DNA of 64,000 nt from Microbacterium sp. HD4P20 (lineage in GTDB: Bacteria > Actinomycetota > Actinomycetes > Actinomycetales > Microbacteriaceae), in the NCBI RefSeq assembly GCF_019449275.2, contig NZ_JAHZQZ020000022.1, positions 1-64,000 on the forward strand. The letters run 5' to 3'. The position numbers and the translations under genes are program-made. Positions within the stretch are counted from its first letter, which is position 1. Every line of letters begins with the position of its first letter. Positions 43,276 through 51,601 of the stretch are shown here, in pieces. The notes beneath the pieces were generated by a model that ran no database searches, had not been told where the DNA came from, and was given only the letters and a program-made list of their open reading frames with translations.

Positions 43276-43332
43276 CGTCCTTGTCTCGCGCACTCCGCTG
43301 CGGATCCTGCTCGAAGCGGCTGGAATCGGGCC

Positions 43333-44091
43333 ATGACAGATCTTCTTCCCGGCGCTGCCCTCTCCGCCCGCGCCGTTGCAAAGAGCTTCGCGCTTGAAGG
43401 CGGTGCGCGCGTGGACGTGCTCCGCGGCATCGACATCGACGTCGCCCCCGGTGAGATGGTGAGCATCGTGGGTCCCAGCGGTTCCGGAAAGTCGACATTG
43501 CTCTACTGCCTCGCCGGACTCGAGCGCGCCGATGCCGGAGCGATCACGATCGGCCGAGAGCGAATCGACCACGCCTCGCATGCCCGCCTGGCGCGACTTC
43601 GCCGAGACAGCATCGGTTTCGTCTTCCAGAGCTACAACCTCATCCCCTCTCTGAACGTGCAGGAGAACGTCGCGCTCCCGTCGCGGCTCGCCCGCAGGCG
43701 TCGCCCCGACACCGCTTCGGCGTTGGCCGCGGTCGGCATGACCGGCCACGAGCGGAAGCGTCCCGGCGCACTCTCTGGAGGCCAGCAGCAGCGCGTCGCG
43801 ATCGCACGGGTTCTCGCCGCGGAGCCGCCCCTGGTCTTCGCCGACGAGCCCACCGGCGCGCTCGACACCGCGGCTGGCGAACGGGTGCTCGACCTGCTGC
43901 GACAGTATGCCCACGGCGACCGCAGCGTTGTGCTGGTCACGCACGACCTCGACGCCGCAGCGAGAGCTGATCGGACGGTGGTCCTCCGAGATGGCGCGGT
44001 GGTCGAGGTGCTGCGCCGCGCCTCGGCCGCGCAGATACTGGCCGCGACGCAGGAAACCGCCGGCAGCGTTCCCGATCGGGGTGCGGCATGA
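43333..44091 (+). CDS. ABC exporter ATPase, MacB/LolD type
   Basis: This 252-residue protein powers the FtsX-like permease encoded next. Walker A is GPSGSGKSTLLYCLAGLE, the Q loop is FVFQSYNLIPSLNVQENVAL, the signature is LSGGQQQRVAIARVLA, and Walker B is LVFADEPTGALD; the last phrase is typical of MacB/LolD exporters. Such systems export lipids, peptides or antibiotics. The adjacent two-component genes suggest induction by an envelope-active compound. It overlaps the permease gene by 4 nt. Confidence 0.94.
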   Translation: MTDLLPGAALSARAVAKSFALEGGARVDVLRGIDIDVAPGEMVSIVGPSGSGKSTLLYCLAGLERADAGAITIGRERIDHASHARLARLRRDSIGFVFQSYNLIPSLNVQENVALPSRLARRRRPDTASALAAVGMTGHERKRPGALSGGQQQRVAIARVLAAEPPLVFADEPTGALDTAAGERVLDLLRQYAHGDRSVVLVTHDLDAAARADRTVVLRDGAVVEVLRRASAAQILAATQETAGSVPDRGAA

Positions 44092-45434
44092 GGGGGCTGG
44101 TGCTTGCGGAGCTGCGGACCGGGTGGGCCGCGTGGATCGGAGTAGTGCTGCTCGGTGCCGTCCTGGCGCTGTCGAGCGGTGTCGGCCTGAGCGCGTTCGA
44201 GACGGGGCTGCGCGAGGGGGGCGATGTTCAAGAGGCATACAGCACTCTCGCCGTCACCATACTGCTCTTCGCGGTTCCGAGCGGGATCGCCGTGGTCGGT
44301 GCGGTTGCGCGTCTCTCGGTGGATCTCGGACGTGCGACGTACGCACGCTGGCAGCTTGCGGGCGTGGCACCGGCGCAGGCGTCCGGCGTGGTGTTCGCTC
44401 AACTCGCCGCCTCTGGGTTCGCCGGCGGCATCCTGGGCTTCGCGCTGACCCCGGTCGTTGCCGGTCCGCTGGTGCGAGCGGGATTCGAGTCCGGCTCGCT
44501 CTTCGCCGAGATGGACATCCTCACCGGGCCGCTCACCTTCGCGATCACGATTCCGCTGACCACCGCGGTCGCGATCGCCGGCGGCTTGCGTGCAGCGCGG
44601 GGCGCCGGTCACGGGTCGCCGCTGGCGGCGTTGCGTGAGCCCGAGACGCGCGCCAAGCGCATGCGGTGGTGGCGCTGGGTGCTGCTCCTGCTGGTCACCT
44701 TTGGCGCGGCGCTCGGTCTGGCTTCAGTGCTGGGCGCACAGGATCGTGCGTCGTACATGTCGCAATCGGTGCTCATTCCCGTCTATCTGACGATTCCCCT
44801 CCTCGCCGCCGGTCCCGCGATCTATCCGCTCACCTTGCGCGCCTGGACTGCTCTGCTACCCGCCTCGATGTCTTCGTCGTGGTACCTCGCCCGTCATCAG
44901 GCCCGTTACCACCTGTCCCGCAGCACCGCGTCGATCACACCGCTGTTCGCCGGAACCGCGCTGGTGGGCGGGCTGTTCACCATGGCGGCCACCACGAACG
45001 CCTCGTTCCACGCCGGAGGAGAGTCGCTCGCCCGTCTGAGTGTTCCTCAGGTCCTGCTGATCAGCGGTGGGCCGATCGCTCTGGCCGCGGTCGGCGCCGC
45101 AGTCGTCGTCTTCATGAGCAACCGGACCCAGGGTCACGAGCAAGCACTCCTGCGGGCAGGTGGCGCCAGCGACGCCACTGTCCTCGGATCGGCGTTGCTG
45201 CAGGCGCTCATCCACGTGACCACCGCGCTTGTCCTGGCCATGACCGTGCTGGTCGCAACAGCGTTCGTAAGCGCGACGGCTCTGGCACGCTTCACCACTG
45301 CCGTCCCGGTGCTTGATATCGGCGTCGCGGGGCCGGTTGCCCTCGTAGGCCTTTGCCTCACGGTGCTGGCGACGACCGTACCGGCGGCAGTCCGATTGCG
45401 GGAGCCGGTCGCCGTCCGCCTCGCCGTGGCCTGA
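44088..45434 (+). CDS. FtsX-like ABC exporter permease
   Basis: This 448-residue membrane protein has about eight to ten helices. Two FtsX-type blocks are present: an N-terminal block with helices near 15-40, 60-85 and 100-135, and a C-terminal block from about 280 containing PIALAAVGAAVVVFMSNRTQ and the helix pairs to the end. It pairs with the ATPase encoded just upstream. It lacks the large extracellular MacB domain. The gap to the tRNA (45435-45558) shows nothing definite. Confidence 0.88.
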   Translation: MRGLVLAELRTGWAAWIGVVLLGAVLALSSGVGLSAFETGLREGGDVQEAYSTLAVTILLFAVPSGIAVVGAVARLSVDLGRATYARWQLAGVAPAQASGVVFAQLAASGFAGGILGFALTPVVAGPLVRAGFESGSLFAEMDILTGPLTFAITIPLTTAVAIAGGLRAARGAGHGSPLAALREPETRAKRMRWWRWVLLLLVTFGAALGLASVLGAQDRASYMSQSVLIPVYLTIPLLAAGPAIYPLTLRAWTALLPASMSSSWYLARHQARYHLSRSTASITPLFAGTALVGGLFTMAATTNASFHAGGESLARLSVPQVLLISGGPIALAAVGAAVVVFMSNRTQGHEQALLRAGGASDATVLGSALLQALIHVTTALVLAMTVLVATAFVSATALARFTTAVPVLDIGVAGPVALVGLCLTVLATTVPAAVRLREPVAVRLAVA

Positions 45435-45558
45435 GCGTCCAGCTCGAGCACTCCGAACCGCTGGCGCAGCGCGCTCCTTGCTATGCTGGCGCGTGGCTTC
45501 TCTCGCGAGGCGCCACCCGGCCTCGGTCGGCGGCTGTCGGCCGCACGACTTTGGTCGC

Positions 45559-45632
45559 GGGGCTGTAGTTCAATGGCAGAACTTCTGCTTCCCAAGCAGA
45601 CAGCGCGGGTTCGATTCCCGTCAGCCCCTCCA
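45559..45632 (+). tRNA. tRNA-Gly (anticodon CCC), CCA encoded
   Basis: The acceptor stem is GGGGCTG (45559-45565) paired with CAGCCCC (45622-45628), with discriminator T and encoded CCA (45630-45632). The D arm is GTTC/GAAC. The anticodon stem TCTGC/GCAGA encloses the loop TTCCCAA, anticodon CCC, reading GGG codons. The T arm is GCGGG-TTCGATT-CCCGT. The last A of CCA is also the first base of the next gene's ATG. Confidence 0.96.
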
Positions 45633-47569
45633 TGTCCCGCTCAGTCGCCGCCCACGAGTTCTCACCGTGGGATTTCTGGCGCGAGGCCGATGACGACGCA
45701 CGTGAAGCGCAGCTCGAATGGCAGCAGTCAGTACGGGCGGGCAAGAGCGACCACGAGTTCGGTGCGGAGTGCTTCCTATCGGAGCTCGCGTCGATCGACA
45801 ACGACGTGCTGCTGCTGGGCGACCGCACGTATGTCGCCGCCGGCGCCTACCTGACCGGCGACCTCCGCGCCGGCGCTGACTGCAGCATCAATCCGTACAC
45901 CGTGATCCGCGGCCGGGTCGAAGTGGGCGACGGCGTGCGCATCGGGGCGCACACGTCGATCCTCGGTTTCAACCACTCGATGGAGCCGGGATCGCCCGTC
46001 TTCCAGCAGCCGCTCACCTCTCAGGGCATCGTCATCGGCGACGACGTCTGGATCGGCTCGCACGTCGTGATCCTCGACGGCGTGCGCGTGGGCTCGCATT
46101 CGGTTCTCGCAGCCAGCGCCGTGGTCACAAAGGACGTGCCCGAGGGTGCGATCGTCGGCGGGAATCCCGCCAGGTTCATCCGTTGGCGCGTCGAGCCCGA
46201 AGACACCGGTGTGGCGCCCGATGCCGCCGCCGAGGCCGCTGCGCGTGCAATCGACAGCGACCGCGATGGCGCAGGCGCCGACGTGGATGCCCCGCCCGCG
46301 AGTCCGATCGTGAACTCGGTCGAGCAGCACTCGCCCGCGCTCGCTGCCGCGCCCGGGGTGACTTCGCGCAGCCTCGGCATGGACGAGCTCCAGGACGCCG
46401 CCCCAGCGACGCAGTCGCCGGGGCCTCCTCCGCCCGCACCTTCTCCGCCCGCACGTCGGACCGCGACGCCGGCGGCGAACCTCGAGACCGGACCAGGCCT
46501 CGCGGAGCGTGCCGCCGCCTTCGCACAGCGTGCCCGGGCCGAGGCATCCGTCATCCTCGATCGCGCATGGCGAGACGACCTCGGACTCTTCGCCGACCGC
46601 CCGGGCGTTGCACCCACGGTCCGCGCGCAATGCGATGCGATCGAGATCGCCGATCTCCTCCTCGGCACCGCCCCGACGCAGGCGTCGGCAGAGGTGCAGA
46701 TCGCGCGGCTGCACGCGTGGCAGGATGCCGCGACCGGCGCCGTCGCGCCCCTCGACGCCACGGGCGCACAGGTAGCGGGACTGGGCTTCTCGAACGACGA
46801 CGTGGCCTACCACGTGCTCAGCGCGGGATATGCGCTGGACCTGCTCGGATCGGCATTCCCCGCTCCTCTCACGTGGGTGACCGCTGCGACTCCCGGACGC
46901 GTGATCGACTTCTGCCAGAGCCTGCCATGGGCCTCCGACGCGTGGGGCGCCGGCCATCACGTCGACGGCTTCGGCACCGCGGTGCTGTGGACACGCCGGG
47001 CGGGGCATCCGATTCCGTCCGGTGTGGAGGAGGCGCTGTTCGGGTGGCTGCTCACCCACGCCGACCCGCAGAGCGGCATGTGGGGTTCGGCGAGCCCGAC
47101 CGAAGGACTGCTCCCCGTCGTGAACGGCTTCTATCGCGCGACGCGGGGCACCTTCGCACAGTTCGGGATGCCGCTCCCCTACCCCGAACGAGTCATCGAC
47201 ACCGTGCTGCGTCACGCCCGCGATCCCCGCTGGTTCGCACCGGGCGCTCGGAACGCGTGCAACGTGCTCGACATCGCGCATCCCCTGTGGCTGACCCGCG
47301 CGACCGGGTATCGCGGTGACGAGGTGCGCGACCTCGCTTCGCGCTTGCTTTCCGATGCACTGACGATGTGGGTGCCAGACGCCGGGTTCGCCTTCCGGGA
47401 GCCGAGCGCCGCGACTCAGGGTCTGGCCGAGACCGAGCCCGGGCTGCAGGGCACCGAGATGTGGCTCGCGATCGTGTGGTACCTCGCCGACCTGGCCGGC
47501 GTCTCGGACGCGCTCGGGTACCGCCCGCGCGGCGTGCACCGACCGGAGCCCGCCGGCGCGTTGCGCTAA
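45632..47569 (+). CDS. Hexapeptide-repeat acetyltransferase fused to an alpha/alpha-type C-terminal domain
   Basis: This 645-residue protein has, at residues 60-185, a left-handed beta-helix acyltransferase (INPYTVIRGRVEVGDGVRIG, GDDVWIGSHVVILDGVRVGS, VPEGAIVGGNPARFI; catalytic His in GFNHSM). An Ala/Pro-rich linker (about 185-300) joins it to a 330-residue helical domain (AWRDDLGLFADRPG, GFSNDDVAYHVLSAGYALDLLG, GAGHHVDGFGTAVLWTRRAG, GMWGSASPTEGLLPVVNGFYRATRG) that looks like a terpene-cyclase or glycosidase-type toroid. The first half probably acetylates a sugar; the role of the second is unknown. There is no other usable start before residue 57, so the start codon really does overlap the tRNA. 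Confidence 0.82.
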   Translation: MSRSVAAHEFSPWDFWREADDDAREAQLEWQQSVRAGKSDHEFGAECFLSELASIDNDVLLLGDRTYVAAGAYLTGDLRAGADCSINPYTVIRGRVEVGDGVRIGAHTSILGFNHSMEPGSPVFQQPLTSQGIVIGDDVWIGSHVVILDGVRVGSHSVLAASAVVTKDVPEGAIVGGNPARFIRWRVEPEDTGVAPDAAAEAAARAIDSDRDGAGADVDAPPASPIVNSVEQHSPALAAAPGVTSRSLGMDELQDAAPATQSPGPPPPAPSPPARRTATPAANLETGPGLAERAAAFAQRARAEASVILDRAWRDDLGLFADRPGVAPTVRAQCDAIEIADLLLGTAPTQASAEVQIARLHAWQDAATGAVAPLDATGAQVAGLGFSNDDVAYHVLSAGYALDLLGSAFPAPLTWVTAATPGRVIDFCQSLPWASDAWGAGHHVDGFGTAVLWTRRAGHPIPSGVEEALFGWLLTHADPQSGMWGSASPTEGLLPVVNGFYRATRGTFAQFGMPLPYPERVIDTVLRHARDPRWFAPGARNACNVLDIAHPLWLTRATGYRGDEVRDLASRLLSDALTMWVPDAGFAFREPSAATQGLAETEPGLQGTEMWLAIVWYLADLAGVSDALGYRPRGVHRPEPAGALR

Positions 47570-47607
47570 CGCCTGGCAGCGGCGCCCGGCTCGCCCATCG
47601 CGCGCCT

Positions 47608-48051
47608 CTAGCCCAGCGAGCCCACAAGGTGCTCGTTGCGCCGGGCGATCAGCCGCCGCAGATACGGCACGAGCACGAGCCTCTCCGCTACGACCCCGAA
47701 GACGGGAGAAGCCACGGTGATCTCGTCGGTCATGCGGCATCCGTCGCCGTGCGCATCGAACTCGTGAACGTGACGGAACAGGCGGAACGGACCGCTCGCC
47801 TGCTCGTCGACGAACCGGTGCGGTCGGTGCAGCTCGCTGATCCGCGACGTCATCGTGAACCACACGCCGAAATGGCGGGCGCGCCACGTCACTGTCTCGC
47901 CGAGCCCGATCGATCCTGACGTGACACCGGCGATGGCCTTCTCGCGTGAGCCCGCCATCGACCTCACATGGGCGTCGATGCTGAGGCTGGCGTCGAACAG
48001 CGCCTGGGGCTCGTGATCGGCCAGGGTGACGATGCGGAAGACGGATGCCAC
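47608..48051 (-). CDS. SRPBCC-fold protein (polyketide cyclase/START-like)
   Basis: This 147-residue small soluble protein has a pattern common in the SRPBCC superfamily: FDASLSIDAHVRSMAGS, VTWRARHFGVWFTMTSRISE, RPHRFVDEQ, FRLFRHVHEFD, MTDEITVASPVFGVVAERLVLVPYLRRLIARRNEHL. Such proteins bind hydrophobic ligands in a deep pocket. The ligand is unknown. It is convergent with the fusion gene (38 nt gap). Confidence 0.8.
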   Translation of the reverse strand: MASVFRIVTLADHEPQALFDASLSIDAHVRSMAGSREKAIAGVTSGSIGLGETVTWRARHFGVWFTMTSRISELHRPHRFVDEQASGPFRLFRHVHEFDAHGDGCRMTDEITVASPVFGVVAERLVLVPYLRRLIARRNEHLVGSLG

Positions 48052-48135
48052 CCGTCGATCCTCTCACTCCATTCGCGTGACGGATCTGTGCTGTGAGCCG
48101 GGCTCGATGTCGGAGGTCATCCGTATCTTTGTTCT

Positions 48136-49629
48136 ATGGATCTCGCGCCCGCCTCTCCCGCTCAGCGGTTGAAGGATGCGGCTGCGCGCGTCGCTGATCG
48201 TGCCGCCGCGGCGGCACCCGATGTCACCGGCCTGAGCGACGAAGAGCTGTTGGCGCTCCTCGAGGACGCGACTGAGACCCGCAAAGCCCTGGAGCTTGTG
48301 GTGGCCTCGGCGTCAGCCGAGGTCTCACGACGGTCGGCGCGCGACCTGGGCTACCGCGGACTCGCGCAGCGGAAGGGCGTCCGCACCGGGACGGCGTTGG
48401 TGCAGCAGATCACGGGCCTCGGCCGGGCCGACGTCACGCGCGCGGTGCAGGCGGGCGAAGAGCTCGCCGGCCCCGTCGTGAGCGAGCACGCCGGTGGTGT
48501 GGCTGGAACGGATGCCGCGGCCACGGAGGCACCGGCGGTCGCCGACTGGCTGCAGCTCCTGCGCGCAGCGCTCGTGGGCGGTCACGTGTCGCAAGCGCAG
48601 TTCCACGCGATCCGCACCGGACTCGGTGAGCCGCCCGTCGAACGGTACCCCGCGTTGGAACCGGGCTTCCTCGAGCAGGCATGGGCGCGAGCGGTCGCCC
48701 TGCTGCTGAATGAAGCACCCGTGCGTCCTGTGGAAGAACTCCGCGACCAGGCACGGATCGCCCGGGACAGGCTCGATCCGGTCGGCGTCACGTTGCGCTT
48801 CGAAGAACGGTTTGCCCGGCGTTCGTTTCGCACGTGGACCGATGAGAGCGGGCAGAAGCACGGCCGCTTCGTCTTCGACGACGAGGCGGGGGCTTTCGTG
48901 GACGCTCTCCTGCAGGCAGCTCTGCGTCCCCGTCGCGGGCCCAGGTTCGTCGGCGCGGACGCCGACGAGATCGCGCGTGCGGCCGAGGCGGACGAGCGCA
49001 CCAACGAACAGGTGCAGTACGACACGATCGTCGCGGTACTCCGCACGGGAGCCTCCGCCGATCCGCAGCAGGCGTTCGGTGATCGGCAGCCGGGTGTGCG
49101 CATCGTCCTCGAAGGCGGCGCGATCTCCGACGCGGGCTCACGGGGAGCAATGCGGATCACCGGCGTCGGACACCTCGAGGACGGCGGCCAGGCGCTCCCA
49201 GCCGGCGTGGTCGAAGCGCGGCTCTGCGACGCCGGCGCCGTTCCCGTCCTGTGGGGTGCGGAAGGGCGTCCTCTCGATGTCGGGCGCGAGCTTCGGCTGT
49301 TCACCCGCAAGCAACGGGTCGCGATCGCGACCCGTGACGGCGGCTGCGTCTGGCCTGCCTGCGGGGCGCCCATTTCGCAGTGCGAGTACCACCACATCGA
49401 CCACTGGTGGGAGCATCACGGCCGCACCGATGTCGACGACGGCGTTCCCCTGTGCCGCAACTGCCACCTCCGACTGCATAACCAGGGATGGCGGATCACA
49501 CGAACACGAGATCCCATGTCGGGCGCCGACGGCTACTGGTTGCATCCACCACCCGACCCGGCAACGGGTGAAGTCGGCGAGCCGACGCTGCTCACGTCGA
49601 AGTCGCCTCGCCGCTTCGAAGTCGCCTGA
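48136..49629 (+). CDS. DUF222/HNH endonuclease-domain protein (13E12-repeat family)
   Basis: In this 497-residue protein, residues 1-330 match the DUF222 (13E12) helical region (LSDEELLALLEDATETRKAL, GYRGLAQRKGVRTGTALVQQ, ITGLGRADVTRAVQAGEELAG, VTLRFEERFARRSFRTW). Residues 385-460 are an HNH nuclease domain: CVWPACGAP, then EYHHIDHW with the catalytic His, and CRNCHLRLHNQGW with the zinc Cys pair. Members occur in many copies in actinobacteria; their biological role is not settled. It is followed at once by tandem repeats at 49631 that are not part of the coding frame. Confidence 0.9.
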   Translation: MDLAPASPAQRLKDAAARVADRAAAAAPDVTGLSDEELLALLEDATETRKALELVVASASAEVSRRSARDLGYRGLAQRKGVRTGTALVQQITGLGRADVTRAVQAGEELAGPVVSEHAGGVAGTDAAATEAPAVADWLQLLRAALVGGHVSQAQFHAIRTGLGEPPVERYPALEPGFLEQAWARAVALLLNEAPVRPVEELRDQARIARDRLDPVGVTLRFEERFARRSFRTWTDESGQKHGRFVFDDEAGAFVDALLQAALRPRRGPRFVGADADEIARAAEADERTNEQVQYDTIVAVLRTGASADPQQAFGDRQPGVRIVLEGGAISDAGSRGAMRITGVGHLEDGGQALPAGVVEARLCDAGAVPVLWGAEGRPLDVGRELRLFTRKQRVAIATRDGGCVWPACGAPISQCEYHHIDHWWEHHGRTDVDDGVPLCRNCHLRLHNQGWRITRTRDPMSGADGYWLHPPPDPATGEVGEPTLLTSKSPRRFEVA

Positions 49630-49630
49630 A

Positions 49631-49880
49631 CCGCGCCCGCGCTCGGGTGCCGGGTTGGTCCCGCACGCACAACCGCGCCCGCGTTCGGGTGCCAGTTTGG
49701 GCCAGGGCATACGGCCACGCCCCCGCCCGGGTGTCGGTTCCGGTTTCAGTCAGCGCGCACACCGCGCCCGCGTTCGGGTGCCGGTTCGGGCCAGGGCATA
49801 CGGCCACGCCCCCGCCCGGGTGTGGTTCCGGTTTCAGTCAGCACGCACAACCGCGCCCGCGTTCGGGTGCCGGGTTGGTT
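49631..49880. repeat. 89-bp tandem repeats after the HNH gene
   Basis: The phrase CCGCGCCCGCG(T/C)TCGGGTGCC starts at 49631, 49673, 49762 and 49851. The two middle units are full 89-bp copies that also share GGGCCAGGGCATACGGCCAC and GTTCCGGTTTCAGTCAGC. The first is a short 42-bp version and the last is partial. The whole gap 49630-49978 (349 bp) contains no convincing gene; its last 100 bp is further GC-rich sequence with related CACAACCG-type words. Confidence 0.85.
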
Positions 49881-49978
49881 CTGCTGGTATGGGCCGACCT
49901 GCACAACCGGCCCCGGCGCGCACAACTGCTCCCCACCCGGGTGCCCGTGCCCGGCCGGCGCGCAGTGCTGTCGCCGCG

Positions 49979-50209
49979 TCAGTCCGACGAGGGAGCCTGC
50001 ACGCCGATGATCGCCTCAGGGGTCAAGCTCCGAATCCGCCGGAGACGGCCGACGGCGAACGCCGCGCCCACGAACGCGAGAAATCCGAGGCCGACGCCGG
50101 CGAGCATGAAGCCGCCGGTACTCTCGTTCGCCAGCACGAACAGCCAGATCGATACGGCACCGGCGACACCGCTGCCGCACAGCAGCAGGACTGACGGCCA
50201 ATATCGCAT
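49979..50209 (-). CDS. Small two-helix membrane protein
   Basis: This 76-residue protein, starting MRYWPSVLLLCG, has two membrane helices (about 5-28 and 33-56) and a short basic then acidic tail ending QAPSSD. The frame is open upstream, but the ATG at 50209 gives a sensible N-terminus. It is not recognised; the hydrophobic pattern and coding bias make it a likely real gene. Confidence 0.55.
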   Translation of the reverse strand: MRYWPSVLLLCGSGVAGAVSIWLFVLANESTGGFMLAGVGLGFLAFVGAAFAVGRLRRIRSLTPEAIIGVQAPSSD

Positions 50210-50274
50210 GCCCCCACTCTTCCGAACGCGGCGCACCAAGGGAAGGCTTGGTCCCGCGACCGCCCGGCGGAGCG

Positions 50275-50913
50275 TCACCGGCCGACACGGCGCGGCCACG
50301 GAGCCCACGCCCGCGACGGCGTCAGCAGCGGTCCGACCCGCGCGAGCAGCTCCGCCGGGTACGCGTCGGCGCGGCTGGAGCCACCGCGCCATCCGTCCGG
50401 ACGCTCGAGACGGAACGACACCGGAAGCTCGGCACCCGGCGCGAACCCTTCCGAGAACCCACCGCCGACCACGGCACCCACAGCACGTTCGAGCTCCGTC
50501 GCGGTGCTCTCCCACTCCTCGTCGCACGCGTCGCAGCCGCACGACGGGTACCGGTCCTCGAAGAGGAAGCCGGCATGCAGGTGGATGCCGGGAAACGACG
50601 TGAAGACGAACGTGAGCGGCGCGGCGACCTCGTCACCAGGGGTCACCCGCACGGCTCGGACGGCGTCCGGCGGCACGGACAAGAAGTCACCCGCGACCTC
50701 CGGAGACTCCTCCGTCACCGCGTCGAACTCGTCGACCAACCACTCGATGAGGTAATCCCCGACCGTATGCAGGGGCGCGAATCTCTCGGGATGGCTGACG
50801 ACCGAATACCAGTCCTCCGGCGGAGACACGTCCGCCCGGCGGTCACCGTACGGACGCCCCTCGTCGTCGAGGAACGGAGGCGCCGCAATCGCGGGGCGCA
50901 CGTACTCGGCCAT
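50275..50913 (-). CDS. Uncharacterised protein, probably DUF6226 family
   Basis: This 212-residue soluble protein starts MAEYVRPAIAAPPFLDDEG and contains YSVVSHPERFAPLHTVGDYLIEWL, a pattern I recall from DUF6226. A CGCDACDE segment (about 130) has three close Cys that might bind metal. There are no membrane helices or known catalytic motif, and the function is unknown. It lies upstream of the small membrane protein in the same direction, 65 nt apart. Confidence 0.65.
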   Translation of the reverse strand: MAEYVRPAIAAPPFLDDEGRPYGDRRADVSPPEDWYSVVSHPERFAPLHTVGDYLIEWLVDEFDAVTEESPEVAGDFLSVPPDAVRAVRVTPGDEVAAPLTFVFTSFPGIHLHAGFLFEDRYPSCGCDACDEEWESTATELERAVGAVVGGGFSEGFAPGAELPVSFRLERPDGWRGGSSRADAYPAELLARVGPLLTPSRAWAPWPRRVGR

Positions 50914-50968
50914 TCCGCAACCGTAGCGCCACCGGCATCCGCACCGACCAGCCGGTTACCGCGGCGGA

Positions 50969-51601
50969 TCAGCCCGTCGCCGCAGCGCGCTCCTTCAGCA
51001 GGGCCGCCAGTCGCTCGAGCTGCGACGAGTCCTCGAGTGCCGAGCCGACCGCCGCGACGCGCACGCCGGCATCGAGGAACTCCTCGACATTGGACGCGTC
51101 GAGCCCGCCGGTCGCGACGAACTTCACCTGCGGGAAAGGGCCACGGATGTGCTTGAACCATCCGCTGCCGAGCCACGTCGCGGGGAAGGCCTTGAGCCAC
51201 GTCAGCCCCAGCGAGACCGCGAGCTGCACCTCGCTGGGCGTCGCGACACCGGGAAGGATCGGGATGCCGGCATCCTGCGCCGCACGCACGACCGCCGCAT
51301 CGATACCCGGCGACACCAGATACGCGGCTCCGGCATCACCGGCGACCGCGACCTGTTCGGGCGAGATGATCGTGCCGGCTCCGACGCTCTTGCCACGCGC
51401 CGCCCCTCGCTCGACCAGCTCGCGCAGTGCGCGCTCGTCCTCCTCGGTCTGCAGCGGCACCTCGACCGAGTCGATGCCCAGATCCCACGCGGTCTCAGCC
51501 AGGGCGAGGGTGCGCTCAACCCCCATCCCCCGCAGGATCGCCATGAGCGGCGCCCCCGCGAACGCGGTCTCGAACCAATCGCCATCGTCGGTCGTCGTCA
51601 T
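50969..51601 (-). CDS. eda: KDPG aldolase (2-keto-3-deoxy-6-phosphogluconate aldolase)
   Basis: This 210-residue enzyme splits KDPG into pyruvate and glyceraldehyde-3-phosphate. It is a TIM barrel with VEVPLQTEEDERAL, VGAGTIISPEQVAVAGDAGA, LVSPGID, ILPGVATPSEVQLAVSLG, the Schiff-base Lys in WLKAFPATWLG and KFVATGGLDASNVEEFLDAG. It is the last gene of the uronate operon, sharing one base with the kinase stop. It completes the pathway that begins with GH88. Confidence 0.93.
   Translation of the reverse strand: MTTTDDGDWFETAFAGAPLMAILRGMGVERTLALAETAWDLGIDSVEVPLQTEEDERALRELVERGAARGKSVGAGTIISPEQVAVAGDAGAAYLVSPGIDAAVVRAAQDAGIPILPGVATPSEVQLAVSLGLTWLKAFPATWLGSGWFKHIRGPFPQVKFVATGGLDASNVEEFLDAGVRVAAVGSALEDSSQLERLAALLKERAAATG

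Noticed and set aside
47570..47607. A terminator between the convergent fusion and SRPBCC genes
   Set aside because: No stable stem could be found in the 38-bp gap.
49631..49880. The tandem repeats as a CRISPR array
   Set aside because: Units are 89 bp and nearly identical throughout, with no variable spacers between short repeats and no cas genes in the window.
49647..50603. Plus-strand open frames running through the repeat region
   Set aside because: All plus frames stay open there simply because the repeat is GC-rich and stop-poor; the translated text is low-complexity Arg/Pro/Ala.
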